From Ancrocorticia sp. (lineage in GTDB: Bacteria > Actinomycetota > Actinomycetes > Actinomycetales > Actinomycetaceae): a stretch of DNA of 64,000 nucleotides. The position numbers and the translations under genes are program-made. The first letter of the stretch is position 1. The number at the start of each line of letters is the position of its first letter. Below the pieces are notes generated by a model, which saw nothing but the letters and a program-made list of their open reading frames with translations, was not told the origin of the DNA and ran no database searches. Below, in pieces: positions 7,918 to 16,884 of the stretch. Location: the NCBI GenBank assembly GCA_022648165.1, contig JALCLX010000009.1, positions 21,263-85,262 of the forward strand. Direction: 5' to 3'.

Positions 7918-9044
7918 GTTACTACTATCCAGCCCGGGCCGATATAGACCTTGCCGCCTTCGCACACAACCTGAATGTGGTGCGCCAGTCCCTCGATGGG
8001 CAGAAGATTATGGCAATAGTGAAGGCAGACGCCTATGGGCATGGCAGAGTGGAATGCGCGCGCACAGCTATTGCACACGGCGCGGATTACCTGGGCGTTG
8101 CTCAGCTCGGAGAAGCAATTGAACTTCGAAAAGAACTCGGGGCCGGCCCGCGGATTCTTGCGTGGATCTATGCGCCAGGAGCACCTTTGGCGGAGGCAAT
8201 CCGTGACGGTGTTGACATTTCCGTTGGTGCCTGGTGGGCGCTCGATGAGGTAGAGAAAGCCGCAGCGCAGGTAGGTGCACCCGCCCGGGTCCATCTGAAA
8301 GTAGACACGGGCATGGCGCGTGGCGGCTTCCCGTTGGCGGAAATACCGGATGCGGCGCAACGTTTGCAGAAGCTAGAGCGCGGCGGCGACGTCGTCGTCG
8401 TCGGACTGTGGAGCCATCTTGCGCGCGCCGACGAACCGGGAGGAACGTTTACCGATGTACAGGTGGAACGTTTCGAAGAAGCGCGTGTGGCTGCCGCCAA
8501 GGCGGGGCTTGATATCGAACTTCACCACCTGGCGGCCACGGCCGGAGCCCTGTGGCATCCGAAGGCGCGATACGACATGGTGCGGCCGGGAATTGCACTG
8601 TATGGGCTGTCTCCGAATCCAGCGTGGGCAACTGCGCGGCAACTTGGCCTCACGGCCGTCATGACGCTCTCAGGTGACGTGATTGTGGATAGGATGGTGC
8701 CCTCGGGGACAGGAATTTCGTATGGGCACACATTTATCACTGATAAACCGATGCGTGTAGGGGTAGTCCCTTTGGGCTACGAGGATGGGATTGATCGCAA
8801 GGCATCCAACACGGCTCCGCTGGTCATCAATGGGCAGCCTGCGTGCATCGTGGGCCGCGTATGTATGGACCAATTCGTTACCTCACTTCCCGACGGGGCC
8901 AAGCCAGGCGATACGGCCTATCTGTTTGGTGACGAGGCCGCCGGCCTGCCCACCGCGGACGATTGGGCCGAAGCAATGGGAACGATCGGCTACGAAGTGG
9001 TAACGCGCTTAGGGGCGCGGGTGCCACGCGTCTATCATGAGTGA
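7914..9044 (+). CDS. alr: Alanine racemase
   Basis: Alr interconverts L- and D-alanine with PLP, supplying D-Ala for peptidoglycan. It has 376 residues. The PLP-binding lysine is Lys37 in MAIVKADAYGHG. The second catalytic residue, a tyrosine, lies in the GISYGHTF motif near residue 265. The C-terminal beta domain carries CMDQF. The start ATG at 7914 overlaps the stop of the upstream repair enzyme (ATGA). Next is tsaE, 14 bases after the alr stop. The alr-tsaE-tsaB-rimI order is common in actinobacteria. Confidence 0.97.
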   Translation: MSYYYPARADIDLAAFAHNLNVVRQSLDGQKIMAIVKADAYGHGRVECARTAIAHGADYLGVAQLGEAIELRKELGAGPRILAWIYAPGAPLAEAIRDGVDISVGAWWALDEVEKAAAQVGAPARVHLKVDTGMARGGFPLAEIPDAAQRLQKLERGGDVVVVGLWSHLARADEPGGTFTDVQVERFEEARVAAAKAGLDIELHHLAATAGALWHPKARYDMVRPGIALYGLSPNPAWATARQLGLTAVMTLSGDVIVDRMVPSGTGISYGHTFITDKPMRVGVVPLGYEDGIDRKASNTAPLVINGQPACIVGRVCMDQFVTSLPDGAKPGDTAYLFGDEAAGLPTADDWAEAMGTIGYEVVTRLGARVPRVYHE

Positions 9045-9058
9045 GGCGAAGGAGGATC

Positions 9059-9562
9059 ATGGAACTGTCGATTCCTGAAGCTGCGGACATGCAGGCATTT
9101 GGGGAAAAGCTCGGTGCACTCCTAACGCGCGGAGATCTGGTGCTCCTCAATGGCCCGCTCGGAGCGGGAAAAACCACGCTGACGCAGGGTATCGCGCGTG
9201 GTATGCACGTTGATGGGCGGGTAGCTTCCCCCACCTTTGTGATCGCCCAGGTGCATCACGCGCTCGGCGATGGACCGGATCTTGTTCATGTAGACGCGTA
9301 CCGGCTCGCATCGCTCGACGAACTCGACGCCTTGGACCTTGACACGGCCCTCGAGGATTCTGCCACGGTCGTCGAATGGGGCGAAGGCAAAGTTGAGGTC
9401 CTGACGCCGGACCGCCTCACAATCACTATTATCCGCCCGGAAGGTTCCGCTGTGGGCGACGACGTCGCAGCACTCGCGGTAGACGCGGCACGCACAATAC
9501 GCGTGGAAGCCTCTGGCCCACGTTCGTCCCAGATAGTGGCGGCGCTTCAGGACACCCTGTGA
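9059..9562 (+). CDS. tsaE: tRNA t6A biosynthesis ATPase TsaE
   Basis: TsaE is the P-loop ATPase that drives the TsaB-TsaD complex making N6-threonylcarbamoyladenosine (t6A) at position 37 of ANN-decoding tRNAs. The Walker A motif GPLGAGKTT is near residues 33-41, followed by SPTFVI and HVDAYRL, all characteristic. I chose the ATG at 9059 (167 residues). The alternative GTG at 9041 would translate the Shine-Dalgarno region (GAAGGAGG, 9048-9055) as a run of arginines. The spacing from that site to the ATG is short (three bases). The stop overlaps the GTG of the next gene. Confidence 0.93.
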   Translation: MELSIPEAADMQAFGEKLGALLTRGDLVLLNGPLGAGKTTLTQGIARGMHVDGRVASPTFVIAQVHHALGDGPDLVHVDAYRLASLDELDALDLDTALEDSATVVEWGEGKVEVLTPDRLTITIIRPEGSAVGDDVAALAVDAARTIRVEASGPRSSQIVAALQDTL

Positions 9563-10524
9563 GAACCGCACTTCTTGTAGGGGCTCTGGCACTGTGCGGA
9601 ATCATCGGACCGGTGATCGCGAGTCCCTCCTTGGCACCGGCAGAGGATCCGACAGCTTCGGCCTTTGCGCAGACCCATGAGCTATTGAGCGAAAATGCGG
9701 ACGCCTCCGATTCCGATCCCACCGAGTGGTTTGCCAATTCTGCCGCCTCGGTGGCGCGTTCCAATGCACAGGAGGCGTTGCCGGATCTCACCGCGGAAGA
9801 AGTGGCGAATTTGACGGTAGGCACCCCGGTCAATGTCGTCGCCTTCCCTTCGGGCAATACTTCGGGCTGGAAGGAAACCACCGTGTGGGTGGCACCACTG
9901 TACGTCAAAGGGGTACTAGTGGGCACGGTGGCCACTGATTACAGCGACGGAAAATCACACCAGCAAGTGGTGACGTCAAGTACGCGATTCGCAGAAGCAC
10001 TCGCATACCCGCAAAACGATACATTCATCGCACTTGAACCAAAGCTGGCGACTGAGGAGACGTTGGGTGGCTGGTTCTTAGTTGATGGCGATGGGCAAGT
10101 TTCCCCGCTAGATCCTGTCGCTGAAGCCGTGTTGGCCGGCAGCGTGAGCTTGGATCAATACCGCCAGCTCAGGTCTGATTTCTTGCGCGCTTCATCGGAT
10201 GATGTAGCAGATAGCGGCACGGCGGATTCTGGTGTATCGGATCCGGGGGGTATCGTGCGCACAGCGATCCTCATTATCGCGGTGCTCTTGGTAGTTCTGG
10301 CGATTATCGTGTGGTTGCGCCACGAATTTGACGAGCCGGATGCGCCGAAGGAACAACACAATAGAAACCGTTCGGAATCGGGCCGAAGGATTTTACGGCA
10401 TGGTGCAGACCGGGTGCAGATTTACGAAGTTCCTGCGGAAAAGGAGGGGCGCAATACGGGTATCATTCCACGGGTAGCTCCTCGCGTTGACGAAAGTGAC
10501 ACTGATGAACATTCTGACCATTGA
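9559..10524 (+). CDS. Unknown exported, C-terminally anchored membrane protein
   Basis: I do not recognise this 321-residue protein. It starts with a GTG overlapping the tsaE stop. Residues 1-22 look like a signal peptide or N-terminal anchor (MRTALLVGALALCGIIGPV). Residues 25-230 form an Asp/Ser/Thr-rich, presumably extracytoplasmic region with a beta-rich stretch around 80-180. A clear membrane segment (TAILIIAVLLVVLAIIVWL) lies near 236-254, followed by a basic then acidic cytoplasmic tail of about 65 residues. The topology is therefore outside domain, one TM, inside tail. It overlaps tsaB by 20 bases, so it is embedded in the t6A gene run, but nothing shows a t6A function. No catalytic motif is visible. 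Confidence 0.8.
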   Translation: MRTALLVGALALCGIIGPVIASPSLAPAEDPTASAFAQTHELLSENADASDSDPTEWFANSAASVARSNAQEALPDLTAEEVANLTVGTPVNVVAFPSGNTSGWKETTVWVAPLYVKGVLVGTVATDYSDGKSHQQVVTSSTRFAEALAYPQNDTFIALEPKLATEETLGGWFLVDGDGQVSPLDPVAEAVLAGSVSLDQYRQLRSDFLRASSDDVADSGTADSGVSDPGGIVRTAILIIAVLLVVLAIIVWLRHEFDEPDAPKEQHNRNRSESGRRILRHGADRVQIYEVPAEKEGRNTGIIPRVAPRVDESDTDEHSDH

Positions 10525-11182
10525 TACCTCCGATTATTCTGTGGTAGGTGTGGCTCATGCCGAGCTAGGAGCGAGCGACGTGCGGGCGGTCCGTATCTCC
10601 ACAGACTCGCGGCACCATGCGGAAACACTGACGCCGATGGTGTCCGATGTGCTCAACGAGTCCGGCATCGCCCGGCCTGACGTTATCGTGGCGGGCACCG
10701 GCCCGGCAGCCTTCACCGGACTGCGCGCGGGTCTGATGACCGCGCGGGCGTTGGCACGTGGCTGGAATGCCCGCCTGGTGGGAGTTTCGTCCATCGAAGT
10801 ACTTGCGTTGGGAGGGGCGCGCGCTGGCGCGAATGAAGTACTTGCGTTGATTGACGCCCGGCGCAAGGAGCTGTTCGCGTTGCGCGCTCGGCCGATGGGC
10901 GGAGACGACGTCGCCGTTATCTCAGGTCCCGAAATCATCCTTCCGCGGGCTATTCCGGACATCATAGAGCGGCAACCGGCGGTTTTGGCGACGCCGCGCC
11001 CACATCTCTATCCGGAACTTCACGATGCAGTTGAGGTGACGTGCACGCCAGAACTTATGGTTTCGCTGGCACTTTCGCATATGGCGCGGCAAGAAGCCGG
11101 GGAAAACATTGATCTTGGCACGGAGCCGCAATACTTGCGGCGCCCCGATATCCAAGGCGGCGTAGCCCAGCCAGCCGCATGA
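10505..11182 (+). CDS. tsaB: tRNA t6A biosynthesis protein TsaB
   Basis: TsaB is the inactive ASKHA-fold partner that dimerises with TsaD in the t6A synthase. The family signature ILTIDTSD is at the N-terminus, and the GTGPAAFTGLRAG loop follows near residues 65-77. The start chosen is the ATG at 10505, overlapping the upstream gene by 20 bases; a TTG at 10487 adds six residues outside the conserved start. It has 225 residues, the normal length. It lacks the metal-binding HxxxH of TsaD, as expected. The stop overlaps the rimI ATG (ATGA). Confidence 0.94.
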   Translation: MNILTIDTSDYSVVGVAHAELGASDVRAVRISTDSRHHAETLTPMVSDVLNESGIARPDVIVAGTGPAAFTGLRAGLMTARALARGWNARLVGVSSIEVLALGGARAGANEVLALIDARRKELFALRARPMGGDDVAVISGPEIILPRAIPDIIERQPAVLATPRPHLYPELHDAVEVTCTPELMVSLALSHMARQEAGENIDLGTEPQYLRRPDIQGGVAQPAA

Positions 11183-11748
11183 GCACAGAACCGGTTCCGG
11201 AGCTGCGTGAGGAGATTGCGGATAAGCTGCGAAGCGCCGGTTTACGCCGTGCGATACCGCAGCCCGGTTGGGCGGGAAGGCTTGCAGCGTTCGATGCGCG
11301 CATATTTGGCGTGGATGCATGGCCCGCAGCTGTGTGGAAAGATGTTTTTTCTGGGCCCGGGCGATACATCGTATACGTTCGCGACGGCGGGGGCATCACC
11401 GCGCTGCCAGATATCGCTGCCGTTGGCGGCATTAACGTGGGCGAACAGGCCGATATTCTGACGCTCGCAGTTGCGCCACGCTATCGGCATCGTGGCCTGG
11501 GCTCACTTCTTTTGCGGGAACTGATAGCGACGGCGCGCCGTGAGGGTGCGCAAGCAGTGTTCCTGGAAGTGCGCTCCCGCGAGGCCTATGCGCAAGCCTT
11601 TTACCGGAGCCACGGTTTCATCGCCATACGTGAAGTCAAGAACTATTACGCGGATGATTCGGCCACGATCATGAGCCTTACATTGAAACCCAGGCGTTGC
11701 GGCACTGCTTTCGACGGCGGATCGGCCACTGGCACGGCGGCGACGTGA
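11179..11748 (+). CDS. rimI: Ribosomal protein S18-alanine N-acetyltransferase-like GNAT
   Basis: A GNAT-fold N-acetyltransferase of 189 residues. The acetyl-CoA binding signature is YRHRGLGSLLL near residues 101-111, and the C-terminal AFYRSHGFIAIREVKNYY matches RimI. RimI acetylates the N-terminal alanine of S18 in E. coli; in actinobacteria the gene is regularly linked with tsaB and tsaD, as here. The ATG overlaps the tsaB stop. About 35 N-terminal residues and a short Gly/Ala/Thr-rich tail extend beyond the core domain. The name rests on context plus motif; the substrate is not proven. Confidence 0.85.
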   Translation: MSTEPVPELREEIADKLRSAGLRRAIPQPGWAGRLAAFDARIFGVDAWPAAVWKDVFSGPGRYIVYVRDGGGITALPDIAAVGGINVGEQADILTLAVAPRYRHRGLGSLLLRELIATARREGAQAVFLEVRSREAYAQAFYRSHGFIAIREVKNYYADDSATIMSLTLKPRRCGTAFDGGSATGTAAT

Positions 11749-11885
11749 AATCAAGTCTCGCCGCGATATGTGGTAGATCCAACACGAGTTAGTTACTGTT
11801 CAGGGACGAATGGCATAGAGAAATACGGGCAAAGTGGCTATGAACGACCGCTAATTACGGCATGACCACGTATCATATATAGCTA

Positions 11886-11918
11886 TTGTCCCGTACGCCA
11901 AAGTGCATCTATTAGCAT
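11886..11918 (+). promoter_or_regulatory. Putative sdhC promoter, leaderless
   Basis: TAGCAT (11913-11918) lies seven bases before the sdhC GTG, and no ribosome binding site is present. A TTGTCC at 11886-11891 could be the -35, but its 21-bp spacing to TAGCAT is too long; it sits 18 bp from the overlapping alternative TATTAG (11910-11915). The rest of the 177-bp gap is AT-richer than the flanking genes and contains TATCATATATAG near 11871-11882, possibly a second promoter. Confidence 0.4.
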
Positions 11919-11925
11919 CTGTTAC

Positions 11926-12636
11926 GTGGCTAATACTCCCTCAACCTTGAAACGTGGCCGGCACACGACCGTAGCACTCAAAGTGGCTATGGCAATCACC
12001 GGCCTGATTTTCGTACTGTTTGTCCTGTTCCATATGTACGGTAACCTCAAGATGCTCATGGGGGCCGAAGCATATAACCATTACGCATACTTCCTGCAGA
12101 ATGATCTGTTGTATCCGATCCTCCCGCACAAGGGTGGCGTATGGCTGATGCGTGTGGTTCTCCTTGCCTGCATCCTGATCCATATCACGTGTGCTTTCAC
12201 GCTGTGGCATCGTGCAGGGGAAGCCCGCGGTTCCAAGTACAAAGTGGACACTGGCGTCAAGAAGCATCAGACATATGCATCGCGCACCATGCGTTATGGT
12301 GGCATCATCCTGATTGCCTTCATCATCTTCCATCTACTGCAGTTCACCACCCTGACGTTCAGCATCGGCGGCGACTACCACTCGGTAGAGCCTTTCGAGC
12401 GCCTCGTCATGGCGTTCTCCCCGCAGAATTGGTGGGTGTATGCGTTCTACTTCATCGCGATTGGCGCGCTTGCGATGCACGTGCGCCATGGCGTGTTCTC
12501 CGCGCTTGCAACGCTTGGACTTGACCGGCGTGAGCGTGAGTTCGCTTTCAACCTGATCGCATGGATCTGTGCGCTTGCACTGTTCTTCGGCTTCATGCTG
12601 CCGCCCACCATGATCCTCTTCGGTCTGATCTCCTAA
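11926..12636 (+). CDS. sdhC: Succinate dehydrogenase cytochrome b subunit
   Basis: Membrane anchor of a type B succinate:quinone oxidoreductase (b558 family), which in this class binds two hemes. Its 236 residues contain five predicted membrane segments (about 17-37, 66-92, 123-143, 165-187 and 211-234), with histidines suited to heme ligation (for example in [23 protein letters not shown] and AMHVRHG). It starts at a GTG with no ribosome binding site, consistent with a leaderless transcript. sdhA follows after ten bases. There is no sdhD; a single anchor is normal for this type. Succinate oxidation or fumarate reduction cannot be told apart from sequence. Confidence 0.93.
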   Translation: MANTPSTLKRGRHTTVALKVAMAITGLIFVLFVLFHMYGNLKMLMGAEAYNHYAYFLQNDLLYPILPHKGGVWLMRVVLLACILIHITCAFTLWHRAGEARGSKYKVDTGVKKHQTYASRTMRYGGIILIAFIIFHLLQFTTLTFSIGGDYHSVEPFERLVMAFSPQNWWVYAFYFIAIGALAMHVRHGVFSALATLGLDRREREFAFNLIAWICALALFFGFMLPPTMILFGLIS

Positions 12637-12646
12637 GGAATGTGAA

Positions 12647-14614
12647 ATGGCAGAGTTGATAAAAGGCCTGTACACCGAAGGCGAGAAGATCGCCGATACG
12701 AAGGCTCCCGCAGGGCCCCTTGAAGGCAAATGGGAAAGGCGTAAGTTTGAAGCGCGTTTGGTGAACCCGGCGAACCGCCGCAAACTCCACATTATTGTGG
12801 TGGGCACCGGCCTGGCCGGTGGTTCCGCAGCAGCGTCGCTCGGCGAAATGGGCTACCACGTGGACGTCTTCTATTACCAAGACTCCGCACGGCGCGCCCA
12901 TTCAATCGCAGCGCAGGGTGGCATTAATGCCGCAAAGGACTATAAGAACGACAACGACTCAACGTTCCGGCTGTTCTACGACACCATCAAAGGTGGCGAC
13001 TTCCGGGCACGCGAAGCGAACGTGTACCGGCTGGCAGAAGTCAGTGCGAACATCATTGACCAGTGCGTTGCCCAAGGCGTGCCTTTCGCCCGCGAATATG
13101 GCGGCTACTTGGACAACCGTTCATTCGGCGGCGTGCAGGTTTCCCGCACGTTCTACGCTCGTGGCCAAACAGGGCAGCAACTGTTGATCGGCGCATACCA
13201 GGCATTGCAACGGCAGGTTGCAGCTGGGACCGTCACACCGCATTCACGCCACGAGATGATGGAACTGATCGTCAAGGATGGCCGCGCTCGCGGAATCGTT
13301 ACGCGTGACATGGTGACCGGTGAAATCGAAACGTACCTGGCGGACGTCGTCGTCCTGGCAACGGGCGGTTACGGCAACGTCTTCTTCCTTTCCACCAATG
13401 CGATGGGATGCAACGCCTCCGCCGTGTGGCGCGCCCACCGCAAGGGAGCCTACTTTGCGAATCCGTGTTACACACAGATTCACCCCACATGCATCCCGCA
13501 GCACGGAGATTACCAATCCAAGTTGACGTTAATGTCCGAATCGCTGCGCAATGACGGGCGTATTTGGGTACCAAAGAAGGCTGAGGACTGTAAGAAGGAT
13601 CCTCGCGATATTCCGGAAGAAGATCGCGATTACTACTTGGAGCGCATCTATCCTTCGTTCGGAAACCTGGTACCCCGCGATATTGCTTCGCGCCAGGCAA
13701 AGAACGTGTGCGATGAGGGCCGCGGAGTAGGACCGGAGATCAACGGGGTTGCTCGTGGTGTCTACCTCGATTTCGCAGAAGCGATCGAGCGCATGGGCCG
13801 TGAGGGTGTTTCTGCGAAGTACGGCAACTTGTTCGATATGTATAAGCAGATCACCGACGACGATCCGTATGAAGTTCCCATGAGGATCTACCCGGCAGTG
13901 CACTACACGATGGGCGGCCTGTGGGTCGATTACGATCTGGAATCGAACATTCCGGGCCTGTACGTGGCCGGCGAGGCGAACTTCTCCGACCATGGCGCGA
14001 ACCGCTTGGGTGCATCCGCACTGATGCAGGGCCTCGCCGACGGGTACTTCGTGCTTCCCAATACCATCAACGATTACCTCGCTGATGGGCCATTCGAGAA
14101 GCTGAGCGAGGCGGATCCTGTAGTGAAGGAAGCGAAAGAATCCGTAGAGGCGCGCGTCAAGCACTTTATGGAACTCAAGGGCACACACTCCGTTGATTAC
14201 TTCCACAAGAAGCTTGGACACATCATGTGGGAGAAATGCGGAATGGCCCGCGACGAGAAGGGCCTGCGCGAAGCCATCGGTGAGATTCGTGAGCTTCGTT
14301 CGGAATTCTGGAGGGATGTGCGGGTGCCGGGAAGCGCCAAGACGCTCAACCAGTCACTGGAAAAGGCAGGCCGCGTGGCGGACTTCCTGGAACTGGGCGA
14401 ACTGATGTGTATCGACGCCCTTCACCGCGAGGAATCCTGCGGCGGGCACTTCCGTTTGGAATCCCAGACACCCGAAGGCGAAGCCGCCCGAAAGGACAAC
14501 GAGTACGCCTATGTGGGGGCGTGGGAGTGGACCGGCGAAGGTCAACCACCCGTCCTCCACAAGGAAGACCTCAATTACCAATTCGTCCACATGAAGCAGC
14601 GGAGTTACAAGTGA
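12647..14614 (+). CDS. sdhA: Succinate dehydrogenase / fumarate reductase flavoprotein
   Basis: Catalytic FAD subunit, 655 residues. The dinucleotide-binding motif is [12 protein letters not shown] near residues 48-59. The FAD-attachment segment is [16 protein letters not shown], whose His would carry the covalent flavin. Later blocks include the HPTCIP-type substrate region, [16 protein letters not shown] and [19 protein letters not shown]. Size and insertions match the long type B SdhA/FrdA of actinobacteria and Bacteroidetes. It starts at the ATG at 12647 after AAGGAA. Its stop overlaps the sdhB GTG, so A and B are translationally coupled. Confidence 0.97.
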   Translation: MAELIKGLYTEGEKIADTKAPAGPLEGKWERRKFEARLVNPANRRKLHIIVVGTGLAGGSAAASLGEMGYHVDVFYYQDSARRAHSIAAQGGINAAKDYKNDNDSTFRLFYDTIKGGDFRAREANVYRLAEVSANIIDQCVAQGVPFAREYGGYLDNRSFGGVQVSRTFYARGQTGQQLLIGAYQALQRQVAAGTVTPHSRHEMMELIVKDGRARGIVTRDMVTGEIETYLADVVVLATGGYGNVFFLSTNAMGCNASAVWRAHRKGAYFANPCYTQIHPTCIPQHGDYQSKLTLMSESLRNDGRIWVPKKAEDCKKDPRDIPEEDRDYYLERIYPSFGNLVPRDIASRQAKNVCDEGRGVGPEINGVARGVYLDFAEAIERMGREGVSAKYGNLFDMYKQITDDDPYEVPMRIYPAVHYTMGGLWVDYDLESNIPGLYVAGEANFSDHGANRLGASALMQGLADGYFVLPNTINDYLADGPFEKLSEADPVVKEAKESVEARVKHFMELKGTHSVDYFHKKLGHIMWEKCGMARDEKGLREAIGEIRELRSEFWRDVRVPGSAKTLNQSLEKAGRVADFLELGELMCIDALHREESCGGHFRLESQTPEGEAARKDNEYAYVGAWEWTGEGQPPVLHKEDLNYQFVHMKQRSYK

Positions 14615-15372
14615 AAATCAATCTGGAGTATTGGCGTCAAAATGGCCCCGAAGATCCGGGCCACTTCGAAAAGCGCACGCTGAACAATGTCGACGAAAAC
14701 GCCTCGTTCCTGGAGATGCTTGACGTCCTGAACGAAGAGCTCTTCGCCGCTGGAGAAGAACCTGTTGCATTCGATTCTGACTGCCGTGAAGGTATTTGCG
14801 GCGAGTGCGGCATCGTTATCAACGGAGATCCTCACGGACCCAAGCGGACCACCACGTGCCAGCTGCACATGCGCAGCTTCAAGGATGGCGACACGATCGT
14901 TATCGAGCCGTGGCGCTCCAAGGCGTTCCCGGTAGTCAAGGATCTGGTGGTCGATCGGTCCGCATTGGATCGGATCATTCAAGCAGGTGGCTACATCTCC
15001 GTGAATACGGGCGCGGCACCGGATGCGCATTCGGAGCTCATCCCCAAGAAGAACGCAGATCGTGCATTCGAAGCGGCTGCGTGCATAGGCTGTGGCGCAT
15101 GCGTGGCGGCATGCCCCAACGGTTCTGCAATGCTTTTCACTTCGGCCAAGGTGGTTCACCTGGGCCTGCTTCCGCAGGGCCAGCCAGAGCGTATGGATCG
15201 CGTGGTAAACATGCTGGCGCAACAGGACGAAGAGGGCTTCGGCGGCTGCACCAACACGGGTGCATGCGCGTCCGTGTGCCCGAAGTCGATTCCTTTCGAA
15301 GTGATCTCGCTGCTGAATCACGATCTCATGAAGTCGATGTTCTGGCAGGCACGTCCGCGTAAAACACACTGA
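14611..15372 (+). CDS. sdhB: Succinate dehydrogenase iron-sulfur subunit
   Basis: Electron-transfer subunit with three Fe-S centres, 253 residues from the GTG at 14611 (GGAG at 14601-14604). An upstream frame from 14407 lies inside sdhA and is not used. The [2Fe-2S] cysteines are in CREGICGEC plus a later Cys in TTTCQLH. The [4Fe-4S] motif is [12 protein letters not shown], and [12 protein letters not shown] supplies the remaining cluster ligands. The four-cysteine pattern of the [3Fe-4S]/[4Fe-4S] domain is complete. It is last in sdhCAB and is followed by a long perfect hairpin about 105 bases downstream. Confidence 0.97.
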   Translation: MKINLEYWRQNGPEDPGHFEKRTLNNVDENASFLEMLDVLNEELFAAGEEPVAFDSDCREGICGECGIVINGDPHGPKRTTTCQLHMRSFKDGDTIVIEPWRSKAFPVVKDLVVDRSALDRIIQAGGYISVNTGAAPDAHSELIPKKNADRAFEAAACIGCGACVAACPNGSAMLFTSAKVVHLGLLPQGQPERMDRVVNMLAQQDEEGFGGCTNTGACASVCPKSIPFEVISLLNHDLMKSMFWQARPRKTH

Positions 15373-15476
15373 GAAACGCGCTGAGTGGGCAACGCGCCGG
15401 GGCCCGCTCGAAGCTTTGGCCCGTGCGCGGGAGGTAGCGTGGCCGGGCTCGTGCGTTCGAAGTATGGGGGATTGCT

Positions 15477-15522
15477 AAAGGGATGAGGGGATAGCACGTA
15501 CGGGCTATCCCCTCATCCCTTT
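15477..15522 (+). terminator. Perfect 19-bp stem hairpin after sdhB
   Basis: Bases 15477-15495 (AAAGGGATGAGGGGATAGC) pair perfectly with 15504-15522 around an eight-base loop (ACGTACGG). The stem begins AAAG and ends CTTT, so it could end transcription on either strand, although the T-run is only three bases. It lies 104 bases beyond the sdhB stop. Confidence 0.75.
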
Positions 15523-15524
15523 GT

Positions 15525-15571
15525 GCGCCTTGCGGCTGGTGTGTTGTGCCGGCGCCTTGCGGCTGGTGTGT
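15525..15571 (+). repeat. 20-bp direct repeat between sdhB and tsaD
   Basis: GCGCCTTGCGGCTGGTGTGT occurs at 15525-15544 and 15552-15571, with a degenerate third copy (CCTGCGGCTTGCGTGCGG) to about 15592. It runs into palindromic element copy B, like the tandem array beside copy A. The remaining bases of the 364-bp sdhB-tsaD gap (15373-15476 and 15668-15722) hold nothing I can name. Confidence 0.85.
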
Positions 15572-15597
15572 GGCCTGCGGCTTGCGTGCGGCCGGTG

Positions 15598-15667
15598 CTT
15601 TTTCTAGTCAGAAGGTGTAAAAGCCCAGGGTTAGGTGCCTCCTGAGCCCTTGCAGAGCTAGAAAAAG
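15598..15667. repeat. Palindromic intergenic element, copy B (70 bp)
   Basis: Terminal inverted repeats are perfect over ten bases: CTTTTTCTAG at 15598-15607 and CTAGAAAAAG at 15658-15667. The interior keeps the family features AAAGCCCAGG, GTGCC at element positions 38-42, and CTGAG. It lies in the gap upstream of tsaD, about 55 bases before the proposed tsaD -10. It is related to the copies at 1542 and 48744. Confidence 0.8.
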
Positions 15668-15736
15668 TGATTGCGGGGAGGGGTGCGAGTAGTCTGAAGA
15701 GGCAGGCTCGAACGCAGGTGAGTAGACTGTTCTCTC

Positions 15737-16780
15737 GTGAGCACTACAGTCTTAGGCATTGAAACATCGTGCGACGAAACCGGCGTCGCCGTCGTACGCG
15801 ATGGTGAGCTTCTCGCCGACGTGACAGCGACATCCATGGACGAATATGCGCGGTATGGCGGCATCATCCCCGAAATCGCATCGCGTGCTCACCTGGAGAC
15901 GTTTGTACCAACCCTCAACGCCGCACTGGAAAAAGCGGGCGTGGCACTCGATTCAATCGATGCCGTGGCCGTCACCGCAGGTCCCGGCCTGGTAGGTTCC
16001 CTCACTGTGGGGGTGTCAGCGGCGAAGGCGCTCGCTTTATCGCTGCGCAAGCCGCTGTATGGCGTGAACCATATTATCGGCCATCTGTGCGTCGATGAAT
16101 TGGTGGACGGGCCCTTGCCTGACCGCTTCATCGGTTTGGTGGTCTCCGGGGGGCATTCGTCCATCCTGCGGGTCTCTAATATTGCGACTGAGGTGGAGGA
16201 GTTGGGTGGTACGCTCGACGACGCCGCCGGTGAAGCTTTTGATAAAGTTGGTCGTTTGCTAGGCCTGCCGTATCCCGGCGGACCGCACATCGATCGGCTA
16301 GCCCGCGAAGAAGGGGATCGGGATGCGATCCGGTTCCCACGCGGCTTGGCGGCTGGAAAAGATAAAGAACGGCACAAGTACGATTTCTCGTTTTCGGGGT
16401 TGAAGACTGCCGTAGCACGGTATGTAGAGGGGCTCGAATCGCGCGGGGAAGAGATCCCACGTGCCGATGTGGCCGCGGGTTTTTCTGAAGCGATCAACGA
16501 CACGCTGACGTCGAAGTCTTTGAATGCGTGCGAAGATTTCGGATGTGACACGCTTGTGGTAGGTGGCGGATTTTCGGCGAATTCACGGTTGCGGGAGCTT
16601 TTTGCCGAGCGCGCTGCGTCCCGCGGTATCACTGTGCGGATTCCACCGATTCGGTACTGTACTGACAATGGCGCTATGGTGGCGTCCCTCGGCTACGAAC
16701 TCGTTCGCAACGGCGTGGAGCCGTCTGGGTTGGGAATTACGGTTGACACCGGAATGTCGTTGAGCAAGACCCATATGTAG
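15737..16780 (+). CDS. tsaD: tRNA N6-threonylcarbamoyladenosine transferase TsaD
   Basis: Catalytic ASKHA-fold (Kae1/Qri7) subunit that moves threonylcarbamoyl onto A37 of tRNA, working with TsaB and TsaE. It has 347 residues. The N-terminus GIETSCDETGVAV is the family signature, the metal-binding HxxxH is in NHIIGHL, and VVSGGHSS is the next conserved loop; the C-terminal VGGGFSANSRLRE and TDNGAMVA blocks are present. It starts with a GTG eight bases after TAGACT (15723-15728) and has no ribosome binding site. Normally it directly follows rimI; here sdhCAB separates them, so tsaD has its own promoter. Confidence 0.95.
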   Translation: MSTTVLGIETSCDETGVAVVRDGELLADVTATSMDEYARYGGIIPEIASRAHLETFVPTLNAALEKAGVALDSIDAVAVTAGPGLVGSLTVGVSAAKALALSLRKPLYGVNHIIGHLCVDELVDGPLPDRFIGLVVSGGHSSILRVSNIATEVEELGGTLDDAAGEAFDKVGRLLGLPYPGGPHIDRLAREEGDRDAIRFPRGLAAGKDKERHKYDFSFSGLKTAVARYVEGLESRGEEIPRADVAAGFSEAINDTLTSKSLNACEDFGCDTLVVGGGFSANSRLRELFAERAASRGITVRIPPIRYCTDNGAMVASLGYELVRNGVEPSGLGITVDTGMSLSKTHM

Positions 16781-16810
16781 GCAGCGCTCCTCGTGCGGCG
16801 TGGTCAGGAG

Positions 16811-16861
16811 GTGCCCGTGTCGCCCGCGGAAGTGCCCGTGTCGCCCGCGGAAGTGCCCGTG
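16811..16861 (+). repeat. 21-bp tandem repeat after tsaD
   Basis: Two perfect 21-bp units lie at 16811-16831 and 16832-16852, each GTGCCCGTGTCGCCC followed by GCGGAA. A partial third unit (GTGCCCGTG) starts at 16853. They occupy the gap between the convergent tsaD and methyltransferase genes. Confidence 0.9.
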
Positions 16862-16884
16862 AGGCCGCGCTAGCCCGGCGGTGC

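Noticed and set aside
7071..8360. 429-codon minus-strand frame across nnr and alr
   Set aside because: Both plus-strand genes are intact and overlap correctly; the antisense frame has no start signals or family match.
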